From GAS368 sp965227745 (GTDB lineage: Bacteria; Verrucomicrobiota; Verrucomicrobiia; Opitutales; Opitutaceae): 64,000 nucleotides of DNA. The stretch lies in the NCBI GenBank assembly GCA_965227745.1, contig OZ245769.1, positions 4,526,001 through 4,590,000 on the forward strand, given 5' to 3'. The first letter of the stretch is position 1, and every line of letters begins with the position of its first letter. Of the stretch, positions 1 through 8,584 are shown one piece after another. The notes under the pieces are model-generated. The model was not told the origin of the DNA, searched no databases, and was given only the letters and a program-made list of their open reading frames with translations. The translations under genes and the position numbers were made by a program.

Positions 1-1496
1 CCCGCGCCGTTCATCGATCCCCAGATGCGTCCGTCTGGTTGCTCGATGAGCGAGCGGACCATATCGCGCGTGCCCGGCACCATGCCCTCGTCGCGCCAGC
101 CCTCGGCGGTTTGCCGCAGGACGCCGATGCCGTTGGCATAGCCCAGCCAGAGCAAATCGGGCCGCGCGCGTGGACGCAGCATCGCGTAGACCGAGTTCTT
201 GACCGCGATGACGGATTTCAGCTTTCCGTCCACGAGTTGATAAAGTTCTTTGGCTGAGCTGACCCAGAGCGTCCCGCTCTCCTGGTAAAACGCGGCAATG
301 GAGCCCGCCGCCACGCGCTCGAAGCGCGCGGGCTTCGTCGGCCCCTCGGCGGGAATCAAGCGCAGCAGCCCTTGGGCGGTCGCCGCGTAGATCGTTCCTT
401 CATGCCGCACGAGGTCGCGCACCTGCCCGGCGGGGAGGCCGGAGTTTTCGTCGAAGGCGGTGAACGTCGGAGACCAGTCGATGTGCGCCATGCCCGACTC
501 GAGCCCCAGCCAGTAGCCTCCATCGCGGTCTGGCGTGAGCCCGTGGACCCCGCCTCCGGTCAGGCCCGTGGTCTCGTCGAGCTGCGCGAGGAAGCGGCCA
601 TCGCGACCGATAAATGTGAGCCCGCTCTCGGCCGTGGCGATCGCGAGCGAGCCATCCGGCAGGTCCCAACCGCGGGAGATTTTGCGCGACCGTAAGAACC
701 CATCCACCTGGGTCGGCCACGGCGTGACGCGGCCGTCGCGCAGCGTGAAAAACAAATTCTCATAAGTGCCGATGAGCAGGGCGCCCTCCGGTAGCGCCGC
801 GATCAAGCGCACGGAGTTGGCGAGGAACACCGGGTCGTCGCTCACGGGGACGAGTTTGTCGCCCTCGATACGCTGCAGCGGCTTGCGATCGGACTGGTAG
901 TAAAGCGTGTTGCCCACCGGCAAGATGCGGCCGGTGGAGCCCGCGCGGATCACCGCCATTTTTCCGCCGCGCCAGACGAAGACCCGGTTGATCGTCTCGC
1001 CGTACACGGTGTCGCCGATGACGTAGATCTGATCGAGCCGGCGAAACGCGCGTTCACCCTCGGGCAAGTGCTCGACCAGCGAGGTGAACTGGTGCCGACC
1101 GTCGCCGCGCGGCTGGACATAGCCGAAGACATTAGTGCCCCCCACGTAAACCTTGCCGTCGGGCGCGGTGGTCACCGCGCGGCAACTATCCGAAGAACCG
1201 GGAATCGTGATGCTCCGCCACGTCGCTCCGTCGAAGGTGACCACGCCGGGATTGTTGCCAAAGAACAGCACGCCCGTCGCATCCTGCGCCACGCCCCAGA
1301 CTTGCGCATGGGCCGCATAGTCACGGGTCGCGTAGCTCTTGATGATGATGCGCCCCAATTCATTCGGGGCCGGCGCACTCGCGGTCGGCGACGCCGCGCT
1401 GACTTGGGCGACGGCGGATTCCGCAGCGGATAAGGGTGCTCCAATCGCCACACCCCAGGCCATCACTGCAAAAAGCCGGAATGCAGATGAGGTCAT
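1..1496 (-). CDS. Two-component-regulator propeller sensor protein, N-terminal part (gene runs off left edge)
   Basis: Only the first ~498 codons lie in the window, and no stop is reached. The start (residues MTSSAFRLFAVMAWG) begins a signal peptide of about 25 residues ending in LSA-A. The mature part consists of repeats of the form WGVAQDATGVLFFGNN (about residue 66), WVSSAKELYQLVDGK and WLGYANGIGVLRQ. These are the blades of a regulator-propeller (Reg_prop) domain, so a periplasmic ligand-sensing beta-propeller is likely. In this family the propeller is usually followed by a Y_Y_Y domain, a transmembrane helix and an output domain (histidine kinase, cyclase or GGDEF). That output is outside the window and cannot be named. 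The reading frame is intact throughout. Confidence 0.75.
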   Translation of the reverse strand, partial: MTSSAFRLFAVMAWGVAIGAPLSAAESAVAQVSAASPTASAPAPNELGRIIIKSYATRDYAAHAQVWGVAQDATGVLFFGNNPGVVTFDGATWRSITIPGSSDSCRAVTTAPDGKVYVGGTNVFGYVQPRGDGRHQFTSLVEHLPEGERAFRRLDQIYVIGDTVYGETINRVFVWRGGKMAVIRAGSTGRILPVGNTLYYQSDRKPLQRIEGDKLVPVSDDPVFLANSVRLIAALPEGALLIGTYENLFFTLRDGRVTPWPTQVDGFLRSRKISRGWDLPDGSLAIATAESGLTFIGRDGRFLAQLDETTGLTGGGVHGLTPDRDGGYWLGLESGMAHIDWSPTFTAFDENSGLPAGQVRDLVRHEGTIYAATAQGLLRLIPAEGPTKPARFERVAAGSIAAFYQESGTLWVSSAKELYQLVDGKLKSVIAVKNSVYAMLRPRARPDLLWLGYANGIGVLRQTAEGWRDEGMVPGTRDMVRSLIEQPDGRIWGSMNGA

Positions 1497-1591
1497 GGGT
1501 GGTTGACCCTATGTGCAAACTGCAAGTCGCCAAGCCATTAAGCGGCCCGCGCGAGGTAGGAATTTCCCGCCCGTAGTTTCCGCAACGGTCG

Positions 1592-2701
1592 TTAGCTGCT
1601 CTCCGCCACCGCGAGTTGCCCGCAACCGGCGGCGATATCGATGCCGCGCCGCTGACGCACGGTGCTGGGCAGCTTAAACTCCTCGGCGAGAACGCGCTGG
1701 AAGGCTTTCGCCGCCGCGTTGTGCGTCGGCGCCCCCGCGTAGCCCGACGTGGGATTGAGTGGGATGAGGTTCACCTGAGCGGGCAGGCCGCGCAGCAAGT
1801 TACCGACGGCGCGAGCGTGCTCGGCGGTGTCGTTTTTCCCCTCGATCAGCGTCCACTCGTAGAAAATGCGGCGGCCCGTGGTCTCGCTGTACGTGCGGCA
1901 CGCGGCCATGAGTTCGTCGAGCGGCCACTTCTTCGCGGCGGGCACGAGGGCGGCGCGCTCGGCCTGCGTGGCGGCGTGGAGCGAGACGGCGAGGTGCAGG
2001 GGGCGCTGTTCCTTGGCGAGACGCAAAATTCCCGGCACGACGCCGACGGTGCTGAGCGTGATTTTTTCCGCGCCGAGCGCGAGGCCGGCCTCGTCGCGCA
2101 GGATGTCGATGGCGGTCATCACCGCGTCGTAATTGTGCAGCGGCTCGCCCATGCCCATGAGCACGATGTTGCGGAGGCGTTCGCCCGCGAGGGCAGCTTT
2201 CGCGCGGGCCTGCGCCTGCTTCGCGGACGAGTGGGTCGCGGCATTCGGCGCGCGCAATGCGCGGGCGACGTGGATCGCCTGCGCCACGATCTCACCCGGC
2301 GTGAGATGGCGCGTGTAACCCATCTGCCCAGTCGCGCAAAACACGCAGCCCATCGCACAGCCCACCTGCGAGCTCACGCACGCGGTCACGCGCCCCGTGA
2401 AGCGCATCAGCACCGTCTCGATGCGCTCGTCGTCGTTCAGCCGCAGAAGATATTTGCGTGTGAAGCCATCCGACGAATCCGTCTCCAACGCCGTGGGCAG
2501 CACACCAATGGTCGTCTCCGCCCGAAGGCGCGCGAGGACCTTGGCCGGCAGCTCCGGCATCGCGTCAAACGACACCGCGAGCTCGAGGTAGAGATAATTC
2601 CACAACCGCCCCGCATGCACCGGCGACAACTCCCAACGCTCCATCTGCGCGCGCAATTGCTCGCGCGTGAGATCGTAGAGGTTGAGCAACCCGGCAGACA
2701 T
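1592..2701 (-). CDS. rlmN: 23S rRNA (adenine(2503)-C2)-methyltransferase RlmN
   Basis: Radical-SAM methyltransferase that makes 2-methyladenosine at A2503 of 23S rRNA (and A37 of some tRNAs in the family). The protein has 369 aa, usual for RlmN. The CxxxCxxC [4Fe-4S] motif is at C115, C119 and C122 (VGCAMGCVFCATG). A GMGEPLHNYD motif follows, and near the C-terminus is the conserved cysteine C360 (AAGCGQL), which forms the methyl-carrying adduct in E. coli RlmN (C355 there). An RlmN-type rather than Cfr-type assignment fits the GCGQL end, but Cfr-like paralogues are not excluded by motifs alone. It lies 27 bp downstream of the PHP phosphatase gene on the same strand, so the two may be cotranscribed. 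Confidence 0.96.
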   Translation of the reverse strand: MSAGLLNLYDLTREQLRAQMERWELSPVHAGRLWNYLYLELAVSFDAMPELPAKVLARLRAETTIGVLPTALETDSSDGFTRKYLLRLNDDERIETVLMRFTGRVTACVSSQVGCAMGCVFCATGQMGYTRHLTPGEIVAQAIHVARALRAPNAATHSSAKQAQARAKAALAGERLRNIVLMGMGEPLHNYDAVMTAIDILRDEAGLALGAEKITLSTVGVVPGILRLAKEQRPLHLAVSLHAATQAERAALVPAAKKWPLDELMAACRTYSETTGRRIFYEWTLIEGKNDTAEHARAVGNLLRGLPAQVNLIPLNPTSGYAGAPTHNAAAKAFQRVLAEEFKLPSTVRQRRGIDIAAGCGQLAVAESS

Positions 2702-2728
2702 GGGACGCAGCAGACCTGAAAACCCGCC

Positions 2729-3553
2729 TCAGCGCAATGAGGCCTGCGCGGCCGTGATCGGCACGGTCTGGCGTTTGCGGTCGAGGAAGAAGCTGACTTC
2801 GCTGTAGCCGGCTTCCTGGAGTGTGGTGAGCGCGGCGGCGTAGCCGTCGCCGACGCGGCCGGGGCGGTGGGCATCCGCCCCGATGACGACGGGGATGTTG
2901 CGCTGCCGCATGAGCTTCAGGATTTTCGGGCTCGGGTTGATTTCGCGGATGGTTTTGTTCACGCCGCTGGTGTTGAGCTCCATCGCCACGCCGGTGGCGG
3001 CCACGCGGTCAAGCATGCGCTCGATGTAGGGCAAGATCCGGGCGAAATCCCATTCCACGGGCGACTCGTTTTTGATCAGATCGGGGTGGGCCATCGTATC
3101 GTAGAGGCCGGTCTCGGCGGCGCGGCCGATGTGATCGAAATACGTCCGCTGGTAGTCGAACCAGTCGCCCTTGAAATACTGGTTGCGGTAGTCGGGCACT
3201 TGCGGGTGCACGGAGCCGAGCACGTGATGCAGCGGCACGCGGGCGTGCAGCTTTTCCAGCCACGGCTCGACGCCCGGGTAGTAATCGCTCTCGAGGCCGA
3301 GGCGCACATCGACGCGGCCCGCAAACTTCTCCCGCGCCTCCGCCACCAGGTCGATGTAGCGATCATACTCCTCCGGCGCCATGCGCACGGCGTGCGAGAT
3401 GCCATCGGGCAGCGGGCAGTGGCAGGTGAAGATGATGCCCTTTAGCCCGCGCGCCTCCGCTTGCGCGGCGTACTCAACCGGTTCGCCATGCGCATGTTTG
3501 CAAAGCGGCGTGTGGCAGTGGGATTCGTAGAGGAGAGGGAGCGGTGCGGACAT
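2729..3553 (-). CDS. PHP-domain histidinol-phosphatase family protein (HisJ/HisK type)
   Basis: Probable metal-dependent phosphoesterase of the PHP superfamily, closest in layout to the HisJ-type histidinol-phosphatases (histidine biosynthesis, L-histidinol phosphate to L-histidinol). From the start MSAPLPLLYE the protein has 274 aa. Metal-ligand motifs are H12-x-H14 (ESHCHTPLCKH), H45 (FTCHCPLPDG), LGSVHPQ, DTMAHPDLIK and the C-terminal IGADAHRP. An upstream in-frame ATG at 3628 would add 25 residues without PHP similarity, so 3553 was chosen. No other his genes are present here, so the histidinol-phosphate substrate is an inference. The gene is upstream of rlmN. Confidence 0.82.
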   Translation of the reverse strand: MSAPLPLLYESHCHTPLCKHAHGEPVEYAAQAEARGLKGIIFTCHCPLPDGISHAVRMAPEEYDRYIDLVAEAREKFAGRVDVRLGLESDYYPGVEPWLEKLHARVPLHHVLGSVHPQVPDYRNQYFKGDWFDYQRTYFDHIGRAAETGLYDTMAHPDLIKNESPVEWDFARILPYIERMLDRVAATGVAMELNTSGVNKTIREINPSPKILKLMRQRNIPVVIGADAHRPGRVGDGYAAALTTLQEAGYSEVSFFLDRKRQTVPITAAQASLR

Positions 3554-3586
3554 GAGGCAGACGATGTGAGGACGGGCGAACGAAGT

Positions 3587-3690
3587 GCTGAGAGCCAAGA
3601 GTCTAGAGCTGAGAGCAAGAGGATGCAAACAGCCCAGGCGGCCCGTTTTCGCGGGTCCGGCTCTAGACTCTCAGCTCTGAGCTCTCAGCT
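3587..3690. repeat. Imperfect inverted repeat of CTCTCAGCTCTGAGCTC type
   Basis: Two arms built from the words AGAGTCTAGAGCTGAGAG and its reverse complement flank a ~45-bp centre in the gap between the GH88 gene and the PHP gene. The words consist of short self-complementary pieces (GAGCTC, AGCT, TCTAGA), so several foldings are possible. No coding sequence is evident. It may be a transcription end or simply an interspersed repeat. Confidence 0.5.
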
Positions 3691-3696
3691 TCTACC

Positions 3697-5109
3697 TCAG
3701 AAGAACGTGTAGTACTTCCCCGAGGCCAGACGGTCGATGAGGAGCGCGAGCTCCATCGCGTGGTAGTCGCCCCACATCGAGGATTCGCCGCAGGGGACCT
3801 TCTGGCCCTTCGGGATGTGGTCCCAGCCGTTCGGGCGGTGATATACGCTGTGGAGGAGGAGGCCCTGGTGCTTTTTGTCGGTCGAGAGGTACGGCTCGGC
3901 GAAGAGCGTATCCGCAATCGTGAGACCGGCTTGGAAATACTTTTTGCCAGCGGCCTTCTCGCCCTTGGCGGTGAGATACGTGCCGAGGCGGAGGAAACCC
4001 TGCGCGGCGATGGCGGCGGCGGAGCTGTCGACGGGTTCGTGGGCGTTGTAGGGATCGGCGTTCTTCTTGGTGTAGTCGCCGAGCTGGTGGCTGTTGAGGG
4101 CCATCGAGTCCCAGTAGGGAACGCCGTCCTTGGCCGAGTAGCCATCGATGTAGTAGTCGCTCGTGGCGCGGGCGGTCTCGAGGAAGAGATCGGTCACGGC
4201 GCGGCGGCCGCCGACGGCATCGAGGGCGGAGCCGGGCACGGTGTCGAGGAACTCGAGTTGCTCGGCGTAACCGCAAATGATCCAGGCGGCGCCACGGGTC
4301 CACGTGGTGAACGGCGAGTAGCCCTGCTGCGAGGACGGGCAGCGGAACTGGCCGTCGTTGCGATTGAAGACCGACTCGTGCGCCACGCGGCCACGCACAT
4401 CGTAGCTGTCGCGACCCTGGCCGAAGAAGACGTTGAAGCGCGCCGTGGTGGCGGCGTGCTCGATAGCGCGGTGGAGGAGATTGGTGGGCTTGTCGCCCTC
4501 GCCCATCAGCGAGTGACCGAGCTGGTGCGCGACGACGAGCGAGCGCATGGAGCGGATCGTGTCGGCGAAGAGGGACTGCGGGCCGTTGAATGAGTAGACA
4601 TAACCGCTGGGCGCAACGCCCGCGGAGCCATCGACCGGGGACCACGGGGTCTTGTACTGCGTGGGCGCGTAGCGGGCGGCTTGCACGGCACCGGAAACTT
4701 TCAGCGCGATCTCGGTGAAATTGAGCTCGTCCTGATTCTGCGGGATTTTGCCCTCGAGCATCAGGCGGCGGAGATTGCCGTAGGTGGAGACGTTATTGAA
4801 ACCGTGGTCGTGCACGCCGACGTGCGAGACGTGCGAGGCCATGAGCTTCACGGTCTTCTCGCGCGCGAGCTTCAGTGAGGAGGCGTCGCCCGTGGCGTCG
4901 AAGTGCAAAAAGCCCATGCCGAACTGAAAACCCTGGGTCCACTCGGTCCAGCCGCGCGAGGTGTACGCGCCCTTAACCGTGAAGACCGGCGTGCCTTTGG
5001 CGGGATCCCAGGCGGCGTCGATGGCGCGGATTTTCTGGCCGGCGAGTTCGAAGACGCGGGCGGTTTTCTTGGCGAGGCGCTGCGGGGTGAGCGTGGCGTT
5101 GATTTTCAT
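3697..5109 (-). CDS. Glycoside hydrolase family 88-like unsaturated glucuronyl hydrolase
   Basis: Probable cytoplasmic hydrolase of 470 aa that removes unsaturated uronic acid from oligosaccharides made by polysaccharide lyases (GH88 fold, alpha6/alpha6 barrel). Family signs are WTEWTQGFQFGMGFLHFDATGD (residues 54-75), VHDHGFNN (99-106, with Asp101 in the place of the first conserved Asp), SFNGPQSLFADTIRS (second candidate Asp183), WTRGAAWIICGYAEQLEFL, and a C-terminal CGESSMWGDYHAMELALL. No signal peptide is seen, as expected for an enzyme acting on imported oligosaccharides. No lyase or transporter gene is adjacent, so the polymer (chondroitin, ulvan, pectin type) cannot be told. It starts back-to-back with the hybrid kinase at 5219. 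Confidence 0.87.
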   Translation of the reverse strand: MKINATLTPQRLAKKTARVFELAGQKIRAIDAAWDPAKGTPVFTVKGAYTSRGWTEWTQGFQFGMGFLHFDATGDASSLKLAREKTVKLMASHVSHVGVHDHGFNNVSTYGNLRRLMLEGKIPQNQDELNFTEIALKVSGAVQAARYAPTQYKTPWSPVDGSAGVAPSGYVYSFNGPQSLFADTIRSMRSLVVAHQLGHSLMGEGDKPTNLLHRAIEHAATTARFNVFFGQGRDSYDVRGRVAHESVFNRNDGQFRCPSSQQGYSPFTTWTRGAAWIICGYAEQLEFLDTVPGSALDAVGGRRAVTDLFLETARATSDYYIDGYSAKDGVPYWDSMALNSHQLGDYTKKNADPYNAHEPVDSSAAAIAAQGFLRLGTYLTAKGEKAAGKKYFQAGLTIADTLFAEPYLSTDKKHQGLLLHSVYHRPNGWDHIPKGQKVPCGESSMWGDYHAMELALLIDRLASGKYYTFF

Positions 5110-5218
5110 GGGCGAGAGTGCGCGTGAGAGCGAGGGGTCAGATTGCCGGTTTACGAGGGGCGAAACAAGTGCGTAGTTCCCCTGAAGGCCGCGACGTAGA
5201 AACCGCGCGCGCGGGGAG

Positions 5219-7411
5219 TTGCGAGGCGGCGGGCAAAATGCTGGTCTGGCGGGCTCGATTTACGTGACGATCTTCTGGCAAATTTTCCCATGGGTGCTCG
5301 TGGCGGCCTTGGCCGTCATGCTGGGCTTGCGGATGCGTCGTGAACGACAACTTGCGGCCCAGTATGAGCGCCGTGTGGGGGAGCAGAAACAGCTGGAAGA
5401 GACCCTCAATCGTATTCGCCAAGCGGTCGAATCCGCTTCCGATGCCATCGGGATCGGCGACATGGAGGGCACGTCGCTGTACCATAATCGCGCCCACATC
5501 GCCCTCTTCGGCTACACCGTGATGGAGCTGAATGCAGTCGAGGGCGGTGGCGTGCTGTTCGCCGATGCGGTGGTGGCGCGGGCGATCCATGCGGCGGTGC
5601 GCGGCGGATATTCGTGGGCGGGCGATACCGAGGTGCGCACGCGCGATGGGCGGCTGATCCCGTGTCATGTGCGCGCGGACGTGATCCGTGACGAGCAGGG
5701 GAGAGCGGTCGGTATCTTTGGTGTCTTCACCGATATCTCCGAGCGGCTCCGCGCCCGGCAACTCGTCGAGGAGCAACGGCAACGTCTCGAAGTCACCCTC
5801 CAGTCCATCGGCGATGCCGTCATCACCACGGATGTGGAGGGCCGGGTGGTCCTGCTCAATCCCGTCGCGCAGCAATTGACGGGCCTCAGTCAAAAAGAAG
5901 CCGCCGGCCGCCCGCTGTCTTCGGTGCTGCCTCTCCGCGACGAGCAAACCCGCGAGCCGTGCGACAGCGCGGTGCTGGAGCTGTTGCGGGAAAAGAAATT
6001 CAATCGCTCCACCCACCTTTACGCGATCGGGGAGGACTCCGGGGAGCGTTTGCTGGCGGAAAACGCCGCGCTCATTCGCACGGCCGATGGCACCGTGACG
6101 GGTGCGGTGCTGGCCTTGCGCGATGTCACGCGCGAGCGACGCCGCGCCGAGGAGGCGGCGCGGGCCACCAAACTGGAATCGCTCGGCCTGATGGCCGGCA
6201 GTATCGCCCACGATTTCGGCAACCTCCTCACGGCGATGGTCGCGCAGATCTCGCTCGCGCAGCTCGAACCCAATATCTCCGAGCGCCTCAAGAGCCGGCT
6301 CGATGAGGCCGAGCGCGCCGTCTGGCGGGCGCGGAATGTCACGCAGCAACTCACGCTTTTCGCCCGCGGCGGGGTCGCGAAAAAGAAGGTCGTCGCCCTC
6401 GAGCCCATTTTGCGCGAGGCGGTGGGCTTCGCCACCGGTGGCTCGCCCGTGAAGGTCGAGTACGTCATTGCCCCGGATCTGTGGACGGTGGAGGCCGATG
6501 AGGGGCAGCTCGTGCAGGTGGTCAACAATCTCGCCGTCAATGCCGTGCAGGCCATGCCTCGTGGTGGCGCGCTCACCGTCACGGCGAAAAATGACCAGGC
6601 GGGCGCCGATGATCGCTCGTCCACCTCGGGCGGGCGGTGGCTGCGTATCACCGTCGTGGATACGGGCGGGGGAATTGCGCCCGAGCACCTGTCGAGGATT
6701 TTCGAGCCGTTTTTCACCACCAAGCCGCGCGGCACGGGTCTCGGCCTCGCCACCAGTTACTCCATCGTCAAGAAGCACGGTGGCCAGCTCAGTGTGGAGA
6801 GCGCCCTCGGCACGGGGACCAAGTTTTGCATCTTGCTGCCCGCCGCCGAGGAAAGCGCGCCAGACGCGGAAGATGTTCCAGGCCCCGGCGAAGTGATCGA
6901 GGAGACGCCTATGTCCATCGGCCGTCCGCCTGCACCGACCAATCCACCCACACCTCCGCCGAAAGCCGAGCCGGCCAGGCCCGCCGTATCCGCCCTCGCC
7001 CGCGTCCTGATCGTGGACGACGACCCCGGGGTGCGCGAGGGTGTGGCGGTGATGCTGACCCTGCTCAACTATGAGGCGCTCTCGGCGGGCCATAAAGACG
7101 AGGCCGTGGAAAAATTTCGCTCGGCGCACGAAAGCGGCCGCCCGTTTGATGCGGTTCTGCTCGATCTCAATCTGCGCGGCGGCGCGGGTGGCGTGGAGAT
7201 CCTGCAAGCCCTGCGGGCTGTCGATCCCGCGGTCAAAGCCGTCGTCGTCAGCGGCGACCGCGACGACCCGGTCATGATGGATTTCCATTCGGCGGGCTTT
7301 GCGGCGGCGCTGGCGAAGCCCTTTAAAATGGCGGCCGTGGATGCGATCCTGCGGCAGCTCCTCAGTTCGCGGCCTGCGTCAGCTTCGGATACTTCAACTG
7401 CCACGACTTGA
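5219..7411 (+). CDS. PAS-PAS hybrid sensor histidine kinase/response regulator
   Basis: Membrane-anchored hybrid kinase of about 730 aa. In order: one transmembrane helix (about residues 20-38, IFPWVLVAALAVMLGL), a short coiled segment, PAS 1 (about 55-180), PAS 2 (about 185-305), a dimerisation/H-box GSIAHDFGNLLTA with His331, HATPase_c with the N box (NNLAVNAVQAM), DTGGGI and GTGLGLAT motifs, a proline-rich linker, and a C-terminal receiver with phosphoacceptor Asp649 (VLLDLNLRGG) and a late KPF lysine. The HDFxN H-box is the type found in soluble PAS hybrid kinases. The chosen start is TTG at 5219 behind GGGGAG. GTG at 5264, directly before the helix, is a real alternative. Its last 50 bp overlap the convergent small membrane protein gene. 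Confidence 0.88.
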   Translation: MRGGGQNAGLAGSIYVTIFWQIFPWVLVAALAVMLGLRMRRERQLAAQYERRVGEQKQLEETLNRIRQAVESASDAIGIGDMEGTSLYHNRAHIALFGYTVMELNAVEGGGVLFADAVVARAIHAAVRGGYSWAGDTEVRTRDGRLIPCHVRADVIRDEQGRAVGIFGVFTDISERLRARQLVEEQRQRLEVTLQSIGDAVITTDVEGRVVLLNPVAQQLTGLSQKEAAGRPLSSVLPLRDEQTREPCDSAVLELLREKKFNRSTHLYAIGEDSGERLLAENAALIRTADGTVTGAVLALRDVTRERRRAEEAARATKLESLGLMAGSIAHDFGNLLTAMVAQISLAQLEPNISERLKSRLDEAERAVWRARNVTQQLTLFARGGVAKKKVVALEPILREAVGFATGGSPVKVEYVIAPDLWTVEADEGQLVQVVNNLAVNAVQAMPRGGALTVTAKNDQAGADDRSSTSGGRWLRITVVDTGGGIAPEHLSRIFEPFFTTKPRGTGLGLATSYSIVKKHGGQLSVESALGTGTKFCILLPAAEESAPDAEDVPGPGEVIEETPMSIGRPPAPTNPPTPPPKAEPARPAVSALARVLIVDDDPGVREGVAVMLTLLNYEALSAGHKDEAVEKFRSAHESGRPFDAVLLDLNLRGGAGGVEILQALRAVDPAVKAVVVSGDRDDPVMMDFHSAGFAAALAKPFKMAAVDAILRQLLSSRPASASDTSTATT

Positions 7412-7787
7412 TCCGGTCGTCGTCGATATTCTTGAGGGAGTCGGAGATGGAGGTGACCGCCTGGGAGATGTAGTGACAGGCGCGCTGAGCCTCTTCCGGA
7501 CGCGATTGGCGCAGATCGGCCATCGCCTGGATGACCGCCAGTTGGTTGTTCACCAAGTCCTGCAGAACGGCTTGCATCTCGCGGATCGCTTTGTGGCGCG
7601 TCTCCCGCTGGCGATGGCGGATCACCCAGAAGAGCAGCCCGTGAATGACGCCCACCAGCGTGGCCGTGATGGCCGCGACGGCCCACGAACTCGTGCCCGT
7701 CGGCTTGACGAGCGCGGTCACGAGAAAGATGACCGCGAGGCCCGCGAAGGTGAAAATAATTTCGAGGTAACGCAGGATGAAGCGCAT
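7362..7787 (-). CDS. Two-helix membrane protein with cytoplasmic coiled tail, function unknown
   Basis: 141 aa. Two hydrophobic segments (about residues 4-26 and 34-56) are followed by a basic turn (HRQRETRHK) and a ~80-residue amphipathic helical tail. The tail has the words QDLVNNQLAVIQAM and CHYISQAVTSISDSLKNI. The first recalls the HDFNNxLxVI helix of histidine-kinase dimerisation domains, but without the His and with one extra residue. This could indicate a kinase-interacting adaptor, or may be chance. The gene converges with the hybrid kinase at 5219-7411 and overlaps it by 50 bp at the 3' ends. Coding is supported by ordered hydrophobic and charged patterning. No family was recognised. 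Confidence 0.7.
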   Translation of the reverse strand: MRFILRYLEIIFTFAGLAVIFLVTALVKPTGTSSWAVAAITATLVGVIHGLLFWVIRHRQRETRHKAIREMQAVLQDLVNNQLAVIQAMADLRQSRPEEAQRACHYISQAVTSISDSLKNIDDDRIKSWQLKYPKLTQAAN

Positions 7788-7870
7788 GCAAAAAACCTAG
7801 CCCGCCGCGCAGAATATTTGCAATGCCACACGGCGCTCGACGCCCGCGCGCGAGGAGGCATCATGGAGTC

Positions 7871-8458
7871 ATGCCGCCGCTGGTGGAAAAGTTCATCCAA
7901 GCCTTCATCCCGCTCTTCGTCGCGATTGATCCCATCGGGCTTGCGGCGGTCTTTCTCGGGCTGGGCCAGGGCGTGCCGCTCGCGCGCAAACGCACCATCG
8001 CGCAGCAGGCGACCTGGACGGGCGGGGCGGTCGCACTCCTCTTCTTGTTCTTGGGCCGCACCATCTTCGGCGCGCTCGGCATCACGGTGGGCGACTTTCA
8101 AATCGCGGGCGGCCTGATCCTGTTTCTCCTCGCGGCGCGCGATCTCGCGCAGTCGGCCACGGCGAAGCCGGAGGAGCTGACGGAAGATTTCGGCGTGGTC
8201 CCCCTGGGCATGCCGCTCATCGCGGGCCCGGCCTCGATTACCACGCTCATCTTGCTGGCGGAGACCGTGGGCTTTACCGCGACGCTGCTCGCCCTCGGGG
8301 CCAACCTCGCGCTGGTCGTCCTCGCCTTTGTCTGGAGTGACCAACTCGGCCGTTGGATCGGGCCCACCGGCATGCGCGCGATCTCCAAGATCGTCTCCAT
8401 GCTCCTCGCCGCCATCGCGGTGAACATGGTCCGCCGCGGCTGGGCCAGCGCGCTGTGA
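7871..8458 (+). CDS. MarC family integral membrane protein
   Basis: 195-aa multi-pass inner-membrane protein of the MarC/UPF0056 family, whose function is not established (earlier links to multiple antibiotic resistance were not upheld). About six hydrophobic helices are visible. Family signatures are FVAIDPIGLAAVFLGL near the N-terminus and PLGMPLIAGPASITTLILLAET in the middle, the two inverted PxG-containing half-repeats. ATG 7871 places the first helix at the normal distance. An in-frame upstream extension is arginine-rich and unlikely. GAGGAGG lies 12 nt before the start. Confidence 0.9.
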   Translation: MPPLVEKFIQAFIPLFVAIDPIGLAAVFLGLGQGVPLARKRTIAQQATWTGGAVALLFLFLGRTIFGALGITVGDFQIAGGLILFLLAARDLAQSATAKPEELTEDFGVVPLGMPLIAGPASITTLILLAETVGFTATLLALGANLALVVLAFVWSDQLGRWIGPTGMRAISKIVSMLLAAIAVNMVRRGWASAL

Positions 8459-8463
8459 AATTC

Positions 8464-8577
8464 CAAATTCCAAGGACCAAGCTCCAGTGAAGCTTTAAGC
8501 AGCTAAGCACCAATCATTTCCAGCCCCATTGAAGCTTTTTGCTTCACTAGTGCTTGGAGGTCGGTCCTTGGAGTTTG
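8464..8577. repeat. Inverted repeat between convergent marC and M20 genes, with inner hairpin
   Basis: Outer arms CAAATTCCAAGGACC (8464-8478) and GGTCCTTGGAGTTTG (8563-8577) are near-perfect reverse complements. Inside is a compact hairpin TGAAGC-TTTTT-GCTTCA (8530-8546). The element fills the gap between two convergent genes, so it may end transcription from either side. The CAAATTCCAAGG arms look like an interspersed repeat rather than a classical terminator. Confidence 0.55.
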
Positions 8578-8584
8578 CGCCGGC

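Noticed and set aside
1..200. Frameshift in the partial propeller gene near position 165
   Set aside because: Recounting the bases in the GC-rich run shows that the frame is continuous to the window edge.
5138..7288. 716-codon minus-strand open frame opposite the hybrid kinase
   Set aside because: Low-quality shadow; the plus-strand kinase has all catalytic motifs.
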